This document shows positions 60,040-64,000 of a stretch of DNA of 64,000 nt, piece by piece. Every line of letters starts with the position of its first letter. Position 1 is the first letter of the stretch. This DNA comes from JBFWVD01 sp050246915 (GTDB lineage Bacteria > Actinomycetota > Acidimicrobiia > Acidimicrobiales > Ilumatobacteraceae). The notes under the pieces were generated by a model that made no database searches, was not told where the DNA came from, and saw nothing but the letters and a program-made list of their open reading frames with translations. The position numbers and the translations under genes are program-made. The stretch spans positions 1 to 64,000 of the forward strand of contig JBFWVD010000018.1 of NCBI GenBank assembly GCA_050246915.1, written 5' to 3'.

Positions 60040-61625
60040 CGTCGACCGTCCATGCGGCCGAATCGATCGGCGGCGACTGCGGCGCTCGACACCATGATCA
60101 TGAGCACCACGGCCAGCGCCAGCGCCATGCGCGCGTTGATGGCCCCGGGCCGGCCGAGCAGGCGCACGATGGCCACCGGGACGGTGGGGGAGTCGGCCCG
60201 GGCCAGGAACGTGGCGGCGCCGAACTCGCCGAGCGAAACTGCGGCGGCCAGAGCAGCCCCCGACAGCATCGCTCGTTGCAGGATCGGGCGATCGATCCAC
60301 CACCACACCTGTGAGGGGCTGGCACCGGCGAGCGCGGCCGCGGCGCGCACGTCGGCGTCGATGGTGGACGCCACGGCATCCATGGATCGATAGGCGAGCG
60401 GAAGCGCGATGACGGCGTGGGTGAGGGGCACCGCGATCGATTCCCATCGATAGGGCAGCCACTGACTCGACAGCAGCGCTCCGAGTCCGAGCAGCACCGC
60501 GGAGATGGCCATGGGGATCGTGACGAGGGCGGTGATGGCCGGACCGTAGCGCCGCGAACTGACCAGCACCGCGGCCGTCGCCACCACGACGGTGATGAGC
60601 GCAGCGATCATCGCGTAGCGGATGGAGATGACGATCGAATCGATGGGTGCATGGGCCAGCGCAGAGGAGCGCTGATGGTCGGTGAGGGATCGATATCCGG
60701 AGAGATCGACCGCGCCGTGGGACACCATCGATCGGTACACCAACGCCCCCATCGGCCAGGCGACGATGAGGCTGATCGGGACCACGGCCAGGGCCACCGT
60801 GATCCGCTCACGAGCGCAGCGAGCTTGCCGCGGTGTCGCTGATGTCGCGACGGCCGATGAACGGCGACCGAACCACGCTGCCGCGGTCAACACCAGCACC
60901 GCTAGCGTCAGTTGGGCGATGCCGAGCGCGGCGGCGCGATCGGCTCTGGTGAGCTGCAGCGCCTGTCGTGCGATCTCCACCTCGATGGTCGATCGGCCAC
61001 CGCCCAACAGCAACTTGGCCATACCGAAGCTCGACAGACAGAACAGCAGCACCACCGCGGCGGCCCCGAGGATGGCACGGCGCAACACGGGCATCGTGAC
61101 CAACGCGAAGGTCCGTAGCGGTCCGGCACCCAAGGTGCGCGCCGCCTGGCGGGGGGTGTCGTCGAGTTGTTGCCAGGCCGGGCCGACCATTCGCACCACG
61201 ACGGCGAGGTTGACCATCACGTGTCCGGCCAGCAACCAACCCACACCGGTGCGTCCAGTGCCGGGAAGCGCGTAGGCGACGGCCAGGCCGATGACCACAG
61301 GGGGAAGCACGAACGGCGTGATGGTCACGGCCCGAACGATCGCCTGGCCCGGCCATCGCCACGCCGACAGTGCCCACGTGAGGGGCAACCCCACGGCGAG
61401 CGCAAGACATGTTGACGCGATCGCTTGCCAGATGGTGAACCACCAGATGCCCCGGAATCGAGCGCTGGTGATGGTCTCGGCTGACAGGCCGGCCACGTCG
61501 AGCAGACGGATGAGGGGCCACAGCAGTCCGAAGGCCAGAACGGTCAGCACCATCGTGGTGCACGCGGTCGCGCCGATTCGTCCGGGAAGGCTCAGGCGGG
61601 TCAGCCCCGCATCACGCCGGTCCAT
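60036..61625 (-). CDS. thiP: Thiamine ABC transporter permease (double-length ThiP)
   Basis: A 529-residue permease with about 12 helices and two copies of the EAA-like loop (DTPRQAARTLGAGPLRTFALVTMPVLRR and DADVRAAAALAGASPSQVWWWIDRPILQR), so both permease units are in one protein as in ThiP. Start is uncertain: ATG at 61625 overlaps the binding-protein gene by 25 nt; ATG at 61637 is the longer alternative. Sits between ThiB and ThiQ genes. Confidence 0.87.
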   Translation of the reverse strand: MDRRDAGLTRLSLPGRIGATACTTMVLTVLAFGLLWPLIRLLDVAGLSAETITSARFRGIWWFTIWQAIASTCLALAVGLPLTWALSAWRWPGQAIVRAVTITPFVLPPVVIGLAVAYALPGTGRTGVGWLLAGHVMVNLAVVVRMVGPAWQQLDDTPRQAARTLGAGPLRTFALVTMPVLRRAILGAAAVVLLFCLSSFGMAKLLLGGGRSTIEVEIARQALQLTRADRAAALGIAQLTLAVLVLTAAAWFGRRSSAVATSATPRQARCARERITVALAVVPISLIVAWPMGALVYRSMVSHGAVDLSGYRSLTDHQRSSALAHAPIDSIVISIRYAMIAALITVVVATAAVLVSSRRYGPAITALVTIPMAISAVLLGLGALLSSQWLPYRWESIAVPLTHAVIALPLAYRSMDAVASTIDADVRAAAALAGASPSQVWWWIDRPILQRAMLSGAALAAAVSLGEFGAATFLARADSPTVPVAIVRLLGRPGAINARMALALAVVLMIMVSSAAVAADRFGRMDGRR

Positions 61626-62710
61626 TGATCGATCCATTCCTCCCGATTGGCGGCGATGTCGTCGGGGCTGACGGTGAGCGGCTTGCTGGGTGCCTTGGCG
61701 TACGCGTCGAACTCAGGGGGCAACGTCGCTGTGCTCACCACGGGGTAGACGAACAAGGTGCCCGGCATGTCGGACTGGAATTGGTCGCTGAGGAGGAAGT
61801 CCACGAACTGCTGGGCCTGAGCGGTGTGCTTGGTGCCGCGGAGCACGCCGGCGAACTCGATCTGGTGGAAGCAGCCCTCGCTCATCGACACCGTGGGGGC
61901 GGTGGACGGCCGGGGATCGGCGAAGATCATCTCCGCGGCAGGGCTGGACGCGTACGACACGACGAGGGGACGCTTGGCCCCGGCCTCGCGACCCGCGGAA
62001 CTCCCCGAGAACTCGATGTTGTAGGCCTGATCCCATCCTTCGACCACGGTGACCCCGTTGGCTTTGGCCTTCTTCCACCACTCCAACCAACCGTCGCCGT
62101 AGGCGGCCCGCGTGGCGAGGAGGAACGCGAGCCCGGGCGAGCTGGTCGCGGGGTCCTGGACGACCAGCAGGTCGGCGTACTTGGGATCGATGAGATCGTC
62201 CAGCGTCGTCGGCACGGCCAGCCCTCTCGCCGCCAAGCCGGCCAGGTCGGCGTTCACGCAGACATCGCCGGTGTCAACTGGAGTTGCTTCATGATCGGGA
62301 ACGAGCGCCGTCAGATCGCTCGGAACCTCGGCCAATCGCTTGGCGGCGTACGGCTCGAACAGCCCGGCCTCGATGCCTTTGGACAAGAAGGTGTTGTCGA
62401 TGCCGAACAGCACGTCGCCGAGCGGAGCGTCTTTCGTCAAGATGGCCTTCGAGACCATCTCCCCGGCGTCACCGAGCGGGACCAACTTCACAGCGATGCC
62501 GGTGGAGGACGTGAAGGCATCGAGCACCGATTGCGACGGCGTGAACGAGTCATAGGCCAGCAGCGTGATGGTCGATGTCCCGGCCCCGGTCGTGCTGGAG
62601 GCGTCAAGGGGAGTTGACGACGTAGTGGTCTGGGTCGAATCATCGCCGCAGGCAACCGCTGTTGTGACGAAGAAGCCGAGGCAAGCGAGCGCAGCGAGGC
62701 GAGTGTTCAT
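61601..62710 (-). CDS. thiB: Thiamine-binding periplasmic protein
   Basis: A 369-residue binding protein, ThiB/TbpA-like: signal with possible lipid-attachment Cys (FFVTTAVACGDD), Thr/Ser-rich linker, then STITLLAYDSFTPSQSVLDAFTSSTGIAVKLVPLGDAGEMVSKAIL, LGDVLFGIDNTFLSKGIEAGLFEPY and VVEGWDQAYNIEFSGSSAG. It delivers thiamine (or TPP) to ThiP. ATG at 62710 overlaps the TPK stop (ATGA). Under TPP-riboswitch control through the upstream TPK gene. Confidence 0.9.
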   Translation of the reverse strand: MNTRLAALACLGFFVTTAVACGDDSTQTTTSSTPLDASSTTGAGTSTITLLAYDSFTPSQSVLDAFTSSTGIAVKLVPLGDAGEMVSKAILTKDAPLGDVLFGIDNTFLSKGIEAGLFEPYAAKRLAEVPSDLTALVPDHEATPVDTGDVCVNADLAGLAARGLAVPTTLDDLIDPKYADLLVVQDPATSSPGLAFLLATRAAYGDGWLEWWKKAKANGVTVVEGWDQAYNIEFSGSSAGREAGAKRPLVVSYASSPAAEMIFADPRPSTAPTVSMSEGCFHQIEFAGVLRGTKHTAQAQQFVDFLLSDQFQSDMPGTLFVYPVVSTATLPPEFDAYAKAPSKPLTVSPDDIAANREEWIDQWTGVMRG

Positions 62711-63360
62711 GAGAGATCTCCTGAGGGGATGATGGCCGGGGCGATGGCGAGCAGTGATCCGCTCTCGAGGCACACCGTGGCGTGGACGTCGATGAACTCG
62801 TTGGAAACACCCCGGGTGGAGCCGGCGTGCAGTGTCTCGCCGTCGAGGCGATAGCGAAGGCCCGAAGTGACGACCCCGTGAGCGGGCCCTCCTACCGGCA
62901 GCAGGGTGAGCGTGCTCCCGGCTCGTCCGCTCAGCTCGGCTCCGGGGCCGGGGTTGATGGGGACGACGATGCTGTCTCCGAGCACGGCCCGCAACGGCAC
63001 GGGCACTTCGGCCAGTGACAGCACACCGGCCAGCAGATGATCGAGTCGACCGCCGCCCGAGGCCAGCAGCGTGATCGATGAAGCCCCACGGTCGACGGCG
63101 AGGTCGAGCGCCAGCGTGAGATCCGTGGCGTCCTTGTCGGGCCGATGGCGGATGATCTCGACCCCGTTCGCCTCCGCATGATCGCGGCCGTGGGCACTGA
63201 TCGAGTCGAGATCTCCGATCAACACGTCGACGGTGAGTCCAGCGCCGAGCGCGTGGTCGTAACCGGAATCGGCGGCGATGACGAGGTCGGCGCTCGAGGC
63301 GAGGGGTGAGCCGATGGGCCAAGGACTTGGTGGGCCGCCGCTGACGACGATGACGTGCAT
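62707..63360 (-). CDS. Thiamine pyrophosphokinase
   Basis: A 217-residue kinase that converts thiamine to thiamine diphosphate with ATP in the cytosol. Seen: VVSGGPPS, VIAADSGYDHALGAGLTVDVLIGDLDSI, IIRHRPDKDATDLTLALDLAVDRG and the C-terminal SNEFIDVHATVCLESGSLLAI. It heads the riboswitch-controlled operon, so imported thiamine would be activated by the first gene of the same transcript. ATG at 63360 lies 3 nt after the riboswitch's final purine-rich stem. Confidence 0.9.
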   Translation of the reverse strand: MHVIVVSGGPPSPWPIGSPLASSADLVIAADSGYDHALGAGLTVDVLIGDLDSISAHGRDHAEANGVEIIRHRPDKDATDLTLALDLAVDRGASSITLLASGGGRLDHLLAGVLSLAEVPVPLRAVLGDSIVVPINPGPGAELSGRAGSTLTLLPVGGPAHGVVTSGLRYRLDGETLHAGSTRGVSNEFIDVHATVCLESGSLLAIAPAIIPSGDLS

Positions 63361-63365
63361 GGATT

Positions 63366-63450
63366 TCCCTCCGCTGGCATTACCCAGATCAGGTTCGAGG
63401 GTCGGTGGCGGAATGGCCACCCTCTCAGCCCGGCTCCCCGAGCTCCCCGT
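63366..63450 (-). promoter_or_regulatory. TPP riboswitch (THI element)
   Basis: Minus-strand RNA contains the conserved TPP-sensing core: GGGCTGAGAGGG, then ACCCTCGAACCTGATC, then CTGGGTAATGCCAGCGGAGGG. The final GGAGGG doubles as the ribosome-binding site of the thiamine pyrophosphokinase gene, 6 nt before the ATG. Likely a translation-off switch when TPP is high. Confidence 0.93.
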
Positions 63451-63533
63451 GTTGTCGCCGGCTGGCCATGCGGCCAGCTCGCGAATGAAGTGGACTCTAT
63501 CGGTGCCCGTCGTTCAGGACACTGCCAATGCGC

Positions 63534-64000
63534 TCAGCCGCGATGGATGTCGGGCTCGACGTAGATGATGCGCGCCGAGGGGACCTTCCCCCGCACGCCG
63601 GCCTCGAGCCCGTCGATGGCCGCACCGAGTTGGTGCAGATCGAGCGAATGATCGAACTCCACCTTCATGCCGACGAGCAACTCGTCAGGGCCGATGTGCT
63701 CGGTGCGCAGATGGATGAGCCGGTTCACCAGCGGCGCCGCCACGATCGCTGCGTTGATGGCTTCGAGCGTCTCGTCGCTGGCCGATTCACCGATGAGGAG
63801 GCCCTTCATCTCCACGGCGAGCACGATGGCGATGATGGTGAGCAAGGTGCCGATGGCGATGGAGCCCGCCGCGTCCCACCTCGGGTTGCCGGTCACCTCG
63901 GCCATGGTCAACCCGAACAGCGCGATGACCAGACCGATGAGTGCCCCGAAGTCCTCGAGCAACACCACCGGCAGCTCCGGCGACTTGGACCGACGGATGA
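63534..64000 (-). CDS. Cation diffusion facilitator, N-terminal part missing
   Basis: C-terminal part of a CDF efflux protein (zinc, manganese, iron or cobalt), truncated by the window edge. Seen: KSPELPVVLLEDFGALIGLVIALFGL, GSIAIGTLLTIIAIVLAVEMKGLLIGESA (last helices) and the cytoplasmic domain HLRTEHIGPDELLVGMKVEFDHSLDLHQLG ... IYVEPDIHRG. Metal specificity not readable without the missing helices. It lies upstream of the TPP riboswitch on the same strand, with 83 bp between. Confidence 0.82.
   Translation of the reverse strand, partial: IRRSKSPELPVVLLEDFGALIGLVIALFGLTMAEVTGNPRWDAAGSIAIGTLLTIIAIVLAVEMKGLLIGESASDETLEAINAAIVAAPLVNRLIHLRTEHIGPDELLVGMKVEFDHSLDLHQLGAAIDGLEAGVRGKVPSARIIYVEPDIHRG

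Noticed and set aside
1..64000. CRISPR arrays, insertion sequences, prophage or integrase genes
   Set aside because: No regular repeat-spacer arrays, transposase motifs or phage structural genes were found on either strand.

Overview
The window is high-GC DNA from an actinobacterium. The signs are two F420-type luciferase-like oxidoreductases, a deazaflavin-dependent (Ddn-like) oxidoreductase, mycothiol-type DinB/maleylpyruvate-isomerase folds, a mycoredoxin-like CGYC protein, a DUF2510 protein and an Rv1284-like beta-carbonic anhydrase. GTG starts and 4-nt ATGA/GTGA stop-start overlaps are very common. The mix of aerobic lipid and aromatic catabolism genes with an isolated prepilin and a DabAB pump would fit an aquatic Acidimicrobiia-like lineage, but the lineage is inference. 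No IS element, prophage or CRISPR array was seen.

Layout. 0-8.7 kb: the end of an M15 peptidase, carbonic anhydrase, Ddn-like oxidoreductase, then an acyl-CoA/lipid block (thioesterase, tandem-duplicated GntR regulator, LLM oxidoreductase, SDR, acyl-CoA ligase, phosphotransferase). 8.7-17.4 kb: siderophore-interacting reductase, serine-hydrolase lipoprotein, and a complete dabB-dabA inorganic-carbon pump divergent from a LysR regulator. 17.6-23.5 kb: HMG-CoA-lyase-like and CoA-transferase genes and a two-gene ABC exporter. 23.7-28.7 kb: an orphan prepilin fused to a lectin-like domain, a second acyl-CoA ligase/LLM pair, an NTF2-like protein and a DinB-like protein.

28.8-37.8 kb is the most interesting part. 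It holds an E. coli YnjBCD/YnjF-like ABC transporter of unknown substrate, translationally coupled to a disulfide reductase, a peroxiredoxin-like protein and a mycoredoxin-like protein. It is flanked by a divergent ECF sigma/zinc-finger anti-sigma pair and a radical SAM protein, and split by a CDP-alcohol phosphatidyltransferase gene on the opposite strand. The layout suggests a regulated envelope or thiol-redox uptake or repair system.

37.8-48.6 kb: LuxR regulator, amidase, KshA-like Rieske oxygenase, DHA2-type MFS exporter, GntR regulator, FAD dehydrogenase, an ArsR regulator with two operator-like palindromes ahead of an SRPBCC-DinB fusion, and tRNA-Arg(CCT). 48.7-59.3 kb: ECF sigma factor with a membrane partner, a secreted ScyD/ScyE-like propeller, an amidohydrolase, a terminator plus an unusual tRNA-like element, a coupled acyl-CoA dehydrogenase/Rieske oxygenase/epoxide hydrolase/ketopantoate-reductase-like catabolic set, rhomboid and a DUF2510 protein. 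59.4-63.5 kb: a TPP-riboswitch-controlled operon of thiamine pyrophosphokinase and ThiB-ThiP-ThiQ transport. The window ends inside a cation diffusion facilitator gene.
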